Source of the DNA: Paratinospora sagittata
Lineage: Eukaryota; Streptophyta; Magnoliopsida; Ranunculales; Menispermaceae
Length of the DNA: 64,000 nucleotides
Reading direction: 5' to 3'
Assembly: GCA_035771175.1 (NCBI GenBank)
Contig: CM069603.1
Coordinates: 22,172,286-22,236,285, forward strand
Part shown: piece by piece, positions 1 through 12,405 of the stretch
Numbering within the stretch: the stretch's first letter is position 1
How the letters are laid out: each line of letters begins with the position of its first letter
The notes under the pieces: generated by a model
Seen by the model: the letters and a program-made list of their open reading frames with translations, nothing else
The model's database searches: none
Told to the model about the DNA's origin: nothing
Position numbers and translations under genes: made by a program

Positions 1-129
1 AAAAGGAACAAATCACCTGTTTTGCCTCAAGAACACATCAAACAACAGCTTTCGAATTCTACAAAGATCAAGCTCGAAGAACGAAGACATATCTCATGTT
101 TAACGCATTAGTTTGATCCCTGGTGTGTA
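1..129 (+). repeat. Monomer 0, 3' tail only
   Basis: Last 129 bp of a monomer cut by the window edge. Ends TTTAACGCATTAG, GATCCCTGG; class P/S tail like monomer 3. Confidence 0.95.
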
Positions 130-994
130 GGGTAACCCCTCGATCAATCTTAGCACTAAAACTCTGAAAATTGCAAAGTCTTCAAAATCACTTTCGATAT
201 AGAATTTCATTTTGACAAAAATGTTTTCCGAAAGGTTTTAATCATAATTTTAATGAGTTTTGGATTATTTAAAAGTGTTTATTCTTATATCAAAGTGTTT
301 TGTGTCAATGAAATGGTTCTTTAGTGTCAAAATATTAATTTTTCAAAAATAAGGCTATTCAGCAATTGGAACGTCTTAGACTAAAATCTTATATTTCTAA
401 CGAGAAAAATGTGGGCACTTCTGCTTGCTCGATTTTTCTATTCCTTCACAGTTTTGCCAGGTTATCTTAATCGAAATATTCTCTAGTAACACCTAGATGA
501 TTCCCATTGTCTCGCACGCCCAAAAAACTTTAGATTGAACAATGTTTTGAATTCAAATCATTTTGTAGTACTCTTGCTCTTTAACCTTCAACTTCAAATT
601 TTATAAAACACTCATTCTCTGATTTTCAAAAATACAACACGCACGATATTTGCAAGTTATATTGAGCTTTTCGAAGAGTTTTTCAAGAGAAGAAAGTAAT
701 GATTCTTGCCTTTGCAAAAAAAGGCTTCGAATTGAATCAAAATTGCAATCTGTCTTGATGTTCAGCTAGTTCTTCATTTTAACCCTTGTGTGCTAAGATT
801 TGCAGAGGCTATCCCTTGTTTAAAACTATAAGTATATGAAGTGGTCTCGGTAAGATAACACATCAAAAAGGAACAAATCACCTGTTTTGCATCAAGAACA
901 CATCAAACAACAGCTTTCGAATTCTACAAAGATCAAGCTCGAAGAACGAAGACATATCTCATGTTTAACGCATTAGTTTGATCCCTGGTGTGTA
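130..994 (+). repeat. Monomer 1 (865 bp, class P)
   Basis: Rare GTTTTGGATT and ATTGGAACG shared with monomer 4; AATCGAAA; private AAACTATAAG. Confidence 0.95.
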
Positions 995-1859
995 GGGTAA
1001 CCCCTCGATCAATCTTAGCACTAAAACTCTGAAAATTGCAAAGTCTTCAAAATCACTTTCGATATAGTATTTCATTTTGACAAAAATGTTTTCCGAAAGG
1101 TTTTAATCATAATTTTAATGAGTTTTGAATTATTTAAAAGTGTTTATTCTTATATCAGAGTGTTTTGAGTCAATGAAATGGTTCTTTAGTGTCAAAATAT
1201 TAATTTTTCAAAAATAAGGCTATCCAGCAATTGGCACGTCTTAGACTAAAATATGATATTTCTAACGAGAAAAATGTGGGCACTTCTGCTTGCTCGATTT
1301 TTCTATTCCTTCACAGTTTTGCCAGGTTATCTTAATTGAAATATTCTCTAGTAACACCTAGATGATTCCCATTGTCTCGCATGCCCAAAAAACTTTAGAT
1401 TGAACAATGTTTTGAATTCAAATCATTTTGTAGTACTCTTGCTCTTTAACCTTCAACTTCAAATTTTATAAAACACTCATTCTCTGATTTTCAAAAATAC
1501 AACACGCACGATATTTGCAAGTTATGTTGAGCTTTTCGAAGAGTTTTTCAAGAGAAGAATGTAATGATTCTTGCCTTTGCAAAAAAAGGCTTCGAATTGA
1601 ATCAAAATTGCAATCTGTCTTGATGTTCAGCTAGTTCTTCATTTTAACCCTTGTGTGCTAAGATTTGCAGAGGCTATCCATTGTTTAAAACTCTAAGTAT
1701 ATGAAGTGGTCTCGGTAAGATAACACATGAAAAAGGAACACATCACCTGTTTTGCGTCAAGAACACCTCAAACAATAGCTTTCGAATTCTACAAAGATCA
1801 AGCTCGAAGAACGAAGACATATGTCATGTCTATTGCATTAGTTTGATCTCTGGTGTGTA
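995..1859 (+). repeat. Monomer 2 (865 bp, class P variant)
   Basis: TATATCAGAG, AATTGAAA, GTTATGTTG; tail ACATATGTC and GTCTATTGC. Private GCATGCCC and AGAATGTAATG. Confidence 0.95.
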
Positions 1860-2685
1860 GGGTAACCCCTCGATCAATCTCAGCACTAAAACTCTGAAAA
1901 TTTCAAAGTCTTCAAAATCACTTTTGACATAGTATTTTATTTTGAAAAAAATGTTTTCTGAAAGGTTTTAATCATAATTTTAATGAGTTTTGAATTATTT
2001 AAAAGTGTTTAATCTTATATCAATGTGTTTTGAGTCAATGAAATGGTTCTTTAGTGTCAAAATATTAATTTTTCAAAAATAAGGCTATCCAGCAATTTGC
2101 ACGTCTTAGACTAAAATCTGATATTTCTAACGAGAAAAATGTGGGCACTTCTGCTTGCTCGATTTTTCAATTCCTTCACAGTTTTGCCAGGTTATCTTAA
2201 TTGAAATATTCTCTAGTAACACCTATATGATTCCCATTGTCTCGCACGCCCAAAAAACTTCAGATTGAACAATGTTTTGAATTCAAATCATTTTGTAGTA
2301 CTCATTCTCTGATTTTCAAAAATACAACACGCACGATATTTGCAAGTTAGATTGAGCTTTTCGAAGAGTTTTTCAAGAGAAGAAAGTAATGATTCTTGCC
2401 TTTGCAAAAAAAGGCTTCGAATTGAATCAAAATTGCAATCTGTCTTGATGTTCAGCTAGTTTCTTCATTTTATCCCTTGTGTGCTGAGATTTGCAGAGGC
2501 TATCCCTTGTTTAAAACTCTAAGTATATGAAGTGGTCTCGGTAACATAACACATCAAAAAGGAACAAATCACCTGTTTTGCCTCAAGAACACATCAAACA
2601 ACAGCTTTCGAATTCTACAAAGATCAAGCCCGAAGAACGAAGACATATCTCATGTTTAACGCATTAGTTTGATCCCTGGTGTGTA
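1860..2685 (+). repeat. Monomer 3 (826 bp, class S)
   Basis: Has the 40-bp deletion (junction 2300-2303). CTATATGATT and ACTTCAGATTG shared with monomer 6. The tail GCTGAGATT and GGTAACATAAC is shared with the next monomer. Confidence 0.95.
2300..2303 (+). other. Junction of the recurrent 40-bp deletion (first example)
   Basis: Long monomers read GTACTC, 36 bp, ACTC, then ATTCTCTG; short ones read GTACTCATTCTCTG. One of two ACTC direct repeats and the DNA between are lost, 40 bp in all. Same junction at 4857, 7413, 8238, 10335, 12846, 14536 and 16227. Confidence 0.92.
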
Positions 2686-3551
2686 GGGTAACCCCTCGAT
2701 CAATCTTAGCACTAAAACTCTGAAAATTGCAAAGTCTTCAAAATCACTTTCGATATAGAATTTCATTTTGACAAAAATGTTTTCCGAAAGGTTTTAATCA
2801 TAATTTTAATGAGTTTTGGATTATTTAAAAGTGTTTATTCTTATATCAAAGTGTTTTGTGTCAATGAAATGGTTCTTTAGTGTCAAAATATTAATTTTTC
2901 AAAAATAAGGCTATTCAGCAATTGGAACGTCTTAGACTAAAATCTTATATTTCTAACGAGAAAAATGTGGGCACTTCTGCTTGCTCGATTTTTCTATTCC
3001 TTCACAGTTTTGCCAGGTTATCTTAATCGAAATATTCTCTAGTAACACCTAGATGATTCCCATTGTCTCGCACGCCCAAAAAACTTTAGATTGAACAATG
3101 TTTTGAATTCAAATCATTTTGTAGTACTCTTGCTCTTTAACCTTCAACTTCAAATTTTATAAAACACACATTCTCTGATTTTCAAAAATACAACACGCAC
3201 GATATTTGCAAGTTAGATTGAGCTTTTCGAAGAGTTTTTCAAGAGAAGAAAGTAATGATTCTTGCCTTTGCAAAAAAAGGCTTCGAATTGAATCAAAATT
3301 GCAATCTGTCTTGATGTTCAGCTAGTTTCTTCATTTTATCCCTTGTGTGCTGAGATTTGCAGAGGCTATCCCATGTTTAAAACTCTAAGTATATGAAGTG
3401 GTCTCGGTAACATAACACATCAAAAAGGAACAAATCACCTGTTTTGCGTCAAGAACACATCAAACAACAGCTTTCGAATTCTACAAAGATCAAGCTCGAA
3501 GAACGAAGACATATCTCATGTTTAACGCATTAGTTTGATCCCTGGTGTGTA
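2686..3551 (+). repeat. Monomer 4 (866 bp, class P)
   Basis: Near copy of monomer 1, one base longer at CTAGTTTCTTC. ACACACATTC; private TATCCCATG. Confidence 0.95.
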
Positions 3552-4416
3552 GGGTAACCCCTCGATCAATCTTAGCACTAAAACTCTGAAAATTGCAAAG
3601 TCTTCAAAATCACTTTCGATATAGTATTTCGTTTTGAAAAAAATGTTTTCCGAAAGGTTTTAATCATAATTTTAATGAGTTTTGAATTATTTAAAAGTGT
3701 TTAATCTTATATCAAAGTGTTTTGTGTCAATGAAATGGTTCTTTAGTGTCAAAATATTAATTTTTCAAAAATAAGTCTATTCAGCAATTGGCACGTCTTA
3801 GACTAAAATCTTATATTTCTAACGAGAAAAATGTGGGCACTTCTGCTTGCTCGATTTTTCTATTCCTTCACAGTTTTGCCAGGTTATCTTAATCGAAATA
3901 TTCTCTAGTAACACCTAGATGATTCCCATTGTCTCGCACGCCCAAAAAACTTTAGATTGAACAATGTTTTGAATTCAAATCATTTTGTAGTACTCTTGCT
4001 CTTTAACCTTCAACTTCAAATTTTATAAAACACACATTCTCTGATTTTCAAAAATACAACACGCACGATATTTGCAAGTTATATTGAGCTTTTCGAAGAG
4101 TTTTTAAAGAGAAGAAAGTAATGATTCTTGCCTTTGCAGAAAAAGGCTTCGAATTGAATCAAAATTGCAATCTGTCTTGATGTTCAGCTAGTTCTTCATT
4201 TTAACCCTTGTGTGCTAAGATTTGCAGAGGCTATCCATTGTTTAAAACTCTAAGTATATGAAGTGGTCTCGGTAAGATAACACATGAAAAAGGAACACAT
4301 CACCTGTTTTGCGTCAAGAACACATCAAACAATAGCTTTCGAATTCTACAAAGATCAAGCTCGAAGAACGAAGACATATGTCATGTCTAATGCATTAGTT
4401 TGATCTCTGGTGTGTA
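3552..4416 (+). repeat. Monomer 5 (865 bp, class P mosaic)
   Basis: TATTTCGTTTTG head; AAGTCTATTCAGC, TTTTTAAAGAG and GCAGAAAAAGG shared with monomer 7. Confidence 0.95.
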
Positions 4417-5241
4417 GGGTAACCCCTCGATCAATCTCAGCACTAAAACTCTGAAAATTTCAAAGTCTTCAAAATCACTTTTGATATAGTATTTTATTTT
4501 GAAAAAAATGTTTTCTGAAAGGTTTTAATCATAATTTTAATGAGTTTTGAATTATTTAAAAGTGTTTAATCTTATATCAATGTGTTTTGAGTCAATGAAA
4601 TGGTTCTTTAGTGTCAAAATATTAATTTTTCAAAAATAAGGCTATCCAGCAATTTGCACGTCTTAGACTAAAATCTTATATTTCTAACGAGAAAAATGTG
4701 GGCACTTCTGCTTGCTCGATTTTTCAATTCCTTCACAGTTTTGCCAGGTTATCTTAATTGAAATATTCTCTAGTAACACCTATATGATTCCCATTGTCTC
4801 GCACGCCCAAAAAACTTCAGATTGAACAATGTTTTGAATTCAAATCATTTTGTAGTACTCATTCTCTGATTTTCAAAAGTACAACACGCACGATATTTGC
4901 AAGTTAGATTGAGCTTTTCGAAGAGTTTTTCAAGAGAAGAAAGTAATGATTCTTGCCTTTGCAAAAAAAGGCTTCGAATTGAATCAAAATTGCAATCTGT
5001 CTTGATGTTCAGCTAGTTCTTCATTTTAACCCTTGTGTGCTAAGATTTGCAGAGGCTATCCCTTGTTTAAAACTCTAAGTATATGAAGTGGTCTCGGTAA
5101 GATAACACATGAAAAAGGAACACATCACCTGTTTTGCGTCAAGAACACATCAAACAATAGCTTTCGAATTCTACAAAGATCAAGCTCGAAGAACGAAGAC
5201 ATATGTCATGTCTATTGCATTAGTTTGATCTCTGGTGTGTA
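4417..5241 (+). repeat. Monomer 6 (825 bp, class S)
   Basis: 40-bp deletion (junction 4857-4860). Sister of monomer 3; private CAAAAGTACAAC. Confidence 0.95.
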
Positions 5242-6106
5242 GGGTAACCCCTCGATCAATCTTAGCACTAAAACTCTGAAAATTGCAAAGTCTTCAAAAT
5301 CACTTTCGATATAGAATTTTATTTTGACAAAAATGTTTTCCGAAAGGTTTTAATCATAATTTTAATGACTTTTGAATTATTTAAAAGTGTTTATTCTTAT
5401 ATCAAAGTGTTTTGAGTCAATGAAATGGTTCTTTAGTGTCAAAATATTAATTTTTCAAAAATAAGTCTATTCAGCAATTGGCACGTCTTAGACTAAAATC
5501 TTATATTTCTAACGAGAAAAATGTGGGCACTTCTGCTTGCTCGATTTTTCTATTCCTTCACAGTTTTGCCAGGTTATCTTAATCGAAATATTCTCTAGTA
5601 ACACCTAGATGATTCCCATTGTCTCGCACGCCCAAAAAACTTTAGATTGAACAATGTTTTGAATTCAAATCATTTTGTAGTACTCTTGCTCTTTAACCTT
5701 CAACTTCAAATTTTATAAAACACACATTCTCTGATTTTCAAAAATACAACACGCACGATATTTGCAAGTTATATTGAGCTTTTCGAAGAGTTTTTAAAGA
5801 GAAGAAAGTAATGATTCTTGCCTTTGCAGAAAAAGGCTTCGAATTGAATCAAAATTGCAATCTGTCTTGATCTTCAGCTAGTTCTTCATTTTAACCCTTG
5901 TGTGCTAAGATTTGCAGAGGCTATCCATTGTTTAAAACTCTAAGTATATGAAGTGGTCTCGGTAAGATAACACATGAAAAAGGAACACATCACCTGTTTT
6001 GCGTCAAGAACAGATCAAACAATAGCTTTCGAATTCTACAAAGATCAAGCTCGAAGAACGAAGACATATGTCATGTCTAATGCATTAGTTTGATCTCTGG
6101 TGTGTA
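5242..6106 (+). repeat. Monomer 7 (865 bp, class P mosaic)
   Basis: Head like monomer 4 (ATAGAATTT, TGACAAAA), body and tail like monomer 5. Private AATGACTTTTG, TTGATCTTCAG and ACAGATCAAAC. Confidence 0.95.
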
Positions 6107-6972
6107 GGGTAACCCCTCGATCAATCTCAGCACTAAAACTCTGAAAATTGCAAAGTCTTCAAAATCACTTTCGATATAGTATTTCGTTTTGAAAAAAATG
6201 TTTTCCGAAAGGTTTTAATCATAATTTTAATGAGTTTTGAATTATTTAAAAGTGTTTAATCTTATATCAAAGTGTTTTGTGTCAATGAAATGGTTCTTTA
6301 GTGTCAAAATATTAATTTTTCAAAAATAAGGCTATTCAGCAATTGGCACGTCTTAGACTAAAATCTTATATTTCTAACGAGAAAAATGTGGGCACTTCTG
6401 CTTGCTCGATTTTTCTATTCCTTCACAGTTTTGCCAGGTTATCTTAATCGAAATATTCTCTAGTAACACCTAGATGATTCCCATTGTCTCGCACGCCCAA
6501 AAAACTTTAGATTGAACAATGTTTTGAATTCAAATCATTTTGTAGTACTCTTGCTCTTTAACCTTCAACTTCAAATTTTATAAAACACTCATTCTTTGAT
6601 TTTCAAAAATACAACACGCACGATATTTGCAAGTTAGATTGAGCTTTTCGAAGAGTTTTTCAAGAGAAGAAAGTAATGATTCTTGCCTTTGCAAAAAAAG
6701 GCTTCGAATTGAATCAAAATAGCAATCTGTCTTGATGTTCAGCTAGTTTCTTCATTTTATCCCTTGTGTGCTAAGATTTGCAGAGGCTATCCCTTGTTTA
6801 AAACTCTAAGTATATGAAGTGGTCTCGGTAAGATAACACATCAAAAAGGAACAAATCACCTGTTTTGCCTCAAGAACACATCAACCAACAGCTTTCGAAT
6901 TCTACAAAGATCAAGCTCGAAGAACGAAGACATATCTCATGTTTAACGCATTAGTTTGATCCCTGGTGTGTA
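6107..6972 (+). repeat. Monomer 8 (866 bp, class P)
   Basis: Head like monomer 5. AAAATAGCAATC shared with monomer 11. Private ATTCTTTGATT and ATCAACCAACAG. Confidence 0.95.
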
Positions 6973-7797
6973 GGGTAACCCCTCGATCAATCTTAGCACT
7001 AAAACTCTGAAAATTGCAAAGTCTTCAAAATCACTTTCGATATAGAATTTCATTTTGACAAAAATGTTTTCCGAAAGGTTTTAATCATAATTTTAATGAG
7101 TTTTGAATTATTTAAAAGTGTTTATTCTTATATCAAAGTGTTTTGAGTCAATGAAATGGTTCTTTAGTGTCAAAATATTAATTTTTCAAAAATAAGGTTA
7201 TCCAGCAATTGGCACGTCTTAGACTAAAATCTGATATTTCTAACGAGAAAAATGTGGGCACTTCTGCTTGCTCGATTTTTCTATTCCTTCACAGTTTTGC
7301 CAGGTTATCTTAATCGAAATATTCTCTAGTAACACCTAGATGATTCCCATTGTCTCGCACGCCCAAAAAACTTTAGATTGAACAATGTTTTGAATTCAAA
7401 TCAATTTGTAGTACTCATTCTCTGATTTTCAAAAATACAACACGCACGATATTTGCAAGTTAGATTGAGCTTTTCGAAGAGTTTTTCAAGAGAAGAAAGT
7501 AATGATTCAAGCCTTTGCAAAAAAAGGCTTTGAATTGAATCAAAATTGCAATCTGTCTTGATGTTCAGCTAGTTCTTCATTTTAACCCTTGTGTGCTAAG
7601 ATTTGCAGCGGCTATCCATTGTTTAAAACTCTAAGTATATGAAGTGGTCTCGGTAAGATAACACATCAAAAAGGAACACATCACCTGTTTTGCGTCAAGA
7701 ACACATCAAACAATAGCTTTCGAATTCTACAAAGATCAAGCTCGAAGAACGAAGACATATGTCATGTCTAATGCATTAGTTTGATCTCTGGTGTGTA
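6973..7797 (+). repeat. Monomer 9 (825 bp, class P head with S deletion)
   Basis: Carries the 40-bp deletion (junction 7413-7416) on a class P background with AATCGAAA. Private AAGGTTATCC, GATTCAAGCC and GCAGCGGC. Confidence 0.95.
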
Positions 7798-8623
7798 GGG
7801 TAACCCCTCGATCAATCTCAGCACTAAAACTCTGAAAATTTCAAAGTCTTCGAAATCACTTTCGATATAGTATTTTATTTTGAAAAAAATGTTTTCTGAA
7901 AGGTTTTAATCATAATTTTAATGAGTTTTGAATTATTTAAAAGTGTTTAATCTTATATCAAAGTGTTTTGAGTCAATGAAATGGTTCTTTAGTGTCAAAA
8001 TATTAATTTTTCAAAAATAAGGCTATCCAGCAATTTGCACGTCTTAGACTAAAATCTGATATTTCTAACGAGAAAAATGTGGGCACTTCTGCTTGCTCAA
8101 TTTTTCTATTCCTTCACAGTTTTGCCAGGTTATCTTAATTGAAATATTCTCTAGTAACACCAAGATGATTCCCATTGTCTCGCACGCCCAAAAAACTTTA
8201 GATTGAACAATGTTTTGAATTCAAATCATTTTGTAGTACTCATTCTCTGATTTTCAAAAATACAACACGCACGATATTTGCAAGTTAGATTGAGCTTTTC
8301 GAAGAGTTTTTCAAGAGAAGAAAGTAATGATTCTTGCCTTTGCAAAAAAAGGCTTCGAATTGAATCAAAATTGCAATCTGTCTTGATGTTCAGCTAGTTT
8401 CTTCATTTTATCCCTTGTGTGCTAAGATTTGCAGAGGCTATCCCTTGTTTAAAACTCTAAGTATATGAAGTGGTCTCGGTAAGATAACACATCAAAAAGG
8501 AACAAATCACCTGTTTTGCCTCAAGAAGACATCAAACAACAGCTTTCGAATTCTACAAAGATCAAGCTCGAAGAACGAAGACATATCTCATGTTTAACGC
8601 ATTAGTTTGATCCCTGGTGTGTA
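7798..8623 (+). repeat. Monomer 10 (826 bp, class S)
   Basis: 40-bp deletion (junction 8238-8241). Private CTTCGAAATC, GCTCAATTTTTC and ACACCAAGATG. Confidence 0.95.
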
Positions 8624-9489
8624 GGGTAACCCCTCGATCAATCTTAGCACTAAAACTCTTAAAATTGCAAAGTCTTCAAAATCACTTTCGATATAGAATT
8701 TCATTTTGACAAAAATGTTTTCCGAAAGGTTTTAATCATAATTTTAATGAGTTTTGAATTATTTAAAAGTGTTTAATCTTATATCAAAGTGTTTTGTGTC
8801 AATGAAATGGTTCTTTAGTGTCAAAATATTAATTTTTCAAAAATAAAGCTATTCAGCAATTGGCACGTCTTAGACTAAAATCTTATATTTCTAACGAGAA
8901 AAATGTGGGCACTTCTGCTTGCTCGATTTTTCTATTCCTTCACAGTTTTGCCAGGTTATCTTAATCGAAATATTCTCTAGTAACACCTACATGATTCCCA
9001 TTGTCTCGCACGCCCAAAAAACTTTAGATTGAACAATGTTTTGAATTCAAATCATTTTGTAGTACTCTTGCTCTTTAACCTTCAACTTCAAATTTTATAA
9101 AACACTCATTCTCTGATTTTCAAAAATACAACACGCACGATATTTGCAAGTTAGATTGAGCTTTTCGAAGAGTTTTTCAAGAGAAGAAAGTAATGATTCT
9201 TGCCTTTGCAAAAAAAGGCTTCGAATTGAATCAAAATAGCAATCTGTCTTGATGTTCAGCTAGTTTCTTCATTTTATCCCTTGTGTGCTAAGATTTGCAG
9301 AGGCTATCCCTTGTTTAAAACTCTAAGTATATGAAGTGGTCTCGGTAAGATAACACATCCAAAAGGAACAAATCACCTATTTTGCCTCAAGAACACATCA
9401 AACAACAGCTTTCGAATTCTACAAAGATCAAGCTCGAAGAACGAAGACATATCTCATGTTTAACGCATTAGTTTGATCCCTGGTGTGTA
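8624..9489 (+). repeat. Monomer 11 (866 bp, class P)
   Basis: AAAATAGCAATC as in monomer 8. Private AATAAAGCTATT, CCTACATGATT and ACATCCAAAAGG. Confidence 0.95.
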
Positions 9490-10719
9490 GGGTAACCCCT
9501 CGATCAATCTTAGCACTAAAACTCTGAAAATTGCAAAGTCTTCAAAATCACTTTCGATATAGAATTTCATTTTGACAAAAATGTTTTCCGAAAGGTTTTA
9601 ATCATAATTTTAATGAGTTTTGAATTATTTAAAAGTGTTTATTCTTATATCAAAGTGTTTTGTGTCAATGAAATGGTTCTTTAGTGTCAAAATATTAATT
9701 TTTCAAAAATAAGGCTATTCAGCAATTGGCACGTCTTAGACTAAAATCTTATATTTCTAACGAGAAAAATGTGGGCACTTCTGCTTGCTCGATTTTTCTA
9801 TTCCTTCACAGTTTTGCCAGGTTATCTTAATCTAAATATTCTCTAGTAACACCTAGATGATTCCCATTGTCTCGCACGCCCAAAAAACTTTAGATTGAAC
9901 AATGTTTTGAATTCAAATCATTTTGTAGTACTCTTGCTCTTTAACCTTCAACTTCAAATTTTATAAAACACTCATTCTCTGATTTTCAAAAATACAACAC
10001 GCACGATATTTGCAAGTTATATTGAGCTTTTCGAAGAGTTTTTCAAGAGAAGAAAGTAATGATTCTTGCCTTTGCAAAAAAATTCTTTAGTGTCAAAATA
10101 TTAATTTTTCAAAAATAAGGCTATTCAGCAATTGGCACGTCTTAGACTAAAATCTTATATTTCTAACGAGAAAAATGTGGGCACTTCTGCTTGCTCGATT
10201 TTTCTATTCCTTCACAGTTTTGCCAGGTTATCTTAATCGAAATATTCTCTAGTAACACCTAGATGATTCCCATTGTCTCGCACGCCCAAAAACTTTAGAT
10301 TGAACAATGTTTTGAATTCAAATCATTTTGTAGTACTCATTCTCTGATTTTCAAAAATACAACACGCACGATATTTGCAAGTTAGATTGAGCTTTTCGAA
10401 GAGTTTTTCAAGAGAAGAAAGTAATGATTCTTGCCTTTGCAAAAAAAGGCTTTGAATTGAATCAAAATTGCAATCTGTCTTGATGTTCAGCTAGTTCTTC
10501 ATTTTAACCCTTGTGTGCTAAGATTTGCAGAGGCTATCCATTGTTTAAAACTCTAAGTATATGAAGTGGTCTCGGTAAGATAACACATCAAAAAGGAACA
10601 CATCACCTGTTTTGCATCAAGAACACTTCAAACAACAGCTTTCGAATTCTACAAAGATCAAGCTCGAAGAACGAAGACATATCTCATGTTTAACGCATTA
10701 GTTTGATCCCTGGTGTGTA
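9490..10719 (+). repeat. Monomer 12, composite (1230 bp)
   Basis: A class P monomer runs to 10082 in its poly-A after CCTTTGC, then restarts 406 bp upstream in monomer phase at TTCTTTAGTG (10083) and finishes as a class S monomer (40-bp deletion, junction 10335-10338). The two passes differ (AATCTAAAT versus AATCGAAAT), so this joins two different monomers and is not a simple copy. Confidence 0.95.
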
Positions 10720-11540
10720 GGGTAACCCCTCGATCAATCTCAGCACTAAAACTCTGAAAATTTCAAAGTCTTCAAAATCACTTTCGATATAGTATTTTAT
10801 TTTGAAAAAAATGTTTTCTGAAAGGTTTTAATCATAATTTTAATGAGTTTTGAATTATTTAAAAGTGTTTAATCTTATATCAAAGTGTTTTGAGTCAATG
10901 AAATGGTTCTTTAGTGTCAAAATATTAATTTTTCAAAAATAAGGCTATCCAGCAATTGGGCACTTCTGCTTGCTCGATTTTTCTATTCCTTCACAGTTTT
11001 GCCAGGTTATCTTAATCGAAATATTCTCTAGTAACACCTAGATGATTCCCATTGTCTCGCACGCCCAAAAAACTTTAGATTGAACAATGTTTTGAATTCA
11101 AATCATTTTGTAGTACTCTTGCTCTTTAACCTTCAACTTCAAGCTTTATAAAACACTCATTCTCTGATTTTCAAAAATACAACACGCACGATATTTGCAA
11201 GTTAGATTGAGCTTTTTGAAGTGTTTTTCAAGAGAAGAAAGTAATGATTCTTGCCTTGGCAAAAAAAGGCTTCGAATTGAATCAAAATTGCAATCTGTCT
11301 TGATGTTCAGCTAGTTTCTTCATTTTATCCCTTGTGTGGTAAGATTTGCAGAGGCTATCCCTTGCTTAAAACTCTAAGTATATGGAGTGGTCTCGGTAAG
11401 ATAACACATCAAAAAGGAACACATCACCTGTTTTGCCTCAAGAACACATCAAACAACAGCTTTCGAATTCTACAAAGATCAAGCTCGAAGAACGAAGACA
11501 TATCTCATGTTTAACGCATTTGTTTGGTCCCTGGTGTGTA
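10720..11540 (+). repeat. Monomer 13 (821 bp, private 45-bp deletion)
   Basis: Class S head without the 40-bp deletion; 45 bp lost at about 10958-10960 (AGCAATTGGGCAC). Private CAAGCTTTAT, TGTGTGGTAAG and TATATGGAG. Confidence 0.95.
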
Positions 11541-12405
11541 GGGTAACCCCTCGATCAATCTTAGCACTAAAACTCTGAAAATTGCAAAGTCTTCAAAATC
11601 ACTTTCGATATAGTATTTCATTTTGACAAAAATGTTTTCCGAAAGGTTTTAATCGTAATTTTAATGAGTTTTGAATTATTTAAAAGTGTTTATTCTTATA
11701 TGAGAGTGTTTTGAGTCAATGAAATGGTTCTTTAGTGTCAAAATATTAATTTTTCAAAAATAAGGCTATCCAGCAATTGGCACGTCTTAGACTAAAATCT
11801 GATATTTCTAACGAGAAAAATGTGGGCACTTCTGCTTGCTCGATTTTTCTATTCCTTCACAGTTTTGCCAGGTTATCTTAATCGAAATATTCTCTAGTAA
11901 CACCTAGATGATTCCCATTGTCTCGCACGCCCAAAGAACTTTAGATTGAACAATGTTTTGAATTCAAATCATTTTGTAGTACTCTTGCTCTTTAACCTTC
12001 AACTTCAAATTTTATAAAACACTCATTCTCTGATTTTCAAAAATACAACACGCACGATATTTGCAAGTTATGTTGAGCTTTTCGAAGAGTTTTTCAAGAG
12101 AAGAAAGTAATGATTCTTGCCTTTGCAAAAAAAGGCTTTGAATTGAATCAAAATTGCAATCTGTCTTGATGTTCAGCTAGTTCTTCATTTTAACCCTTGT
12201 GTGCTAAGATTTGCAGAGGCTATCCATTGTTTAAAACTCTAAGTATATGAAGTGGTCTCGGTAAGATAACACATCAAAAAGGAACACATCACCTGTTTTG
12301 CGTCAAGAACACATCAAACAATAGCTTCCGAATTCTACATAGATCAAGCTCGAAGAACGAAGACATATGTCATGTCTAATGCATTAGTTTGATCTCTGGT
12401 GTGTA
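11541..12405 (+). repeat. Monomer 14 (865 bp, class P variant)
   Basis: Close to monomer 2 (GTTATGTTG). Private TAATCGTAAT, TATATGAGAG, CCAAAGAAC and TTCCGAATTC. Confidence 0.95.

Larger units (their letters stand above)
1..7797 (+). repeat. Trimer HOR, period 2556 bp (long-long-short)
   Basis: Monomer lengths run 865-865-826, 866-865-825, 865-866-825, so each trimer totals 2556 bp (130, 2686, 5242, 7798). Bases 1-129 match 2557-2685 in the same register. The first and fourth monomers share rare variants (GTTTTGGATT, ATTGGAACG) and differ at about eight sites by eye. The third copy is less faithful: its first monomer has the head of monomer 4 and the tail of monomer 5. The short member lacks 40 bp next to GTAGTACTC. 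Confidence 0.88.

Noticed and set aside
130..139. GGGTAACCCC as a telomere-like motif
   Set aside because: It occurs once per monomer and is not tandem; it is only a near-palindrome (GGTAACC) and serves here as an anchor.
11332..11514. 60-codon open frame starting TTGTGTGGTAAG; the same frame recurs at 21601, 23329, 25057, 25921, 28516, 29381 and 34562
   Set aside because: It starts at TTG, lies inside the satellite and is open only where the usual TATATGA reads TATCAGA or TATATGG. Most monomers have the TGA stop, so it is chance, not a gene family.
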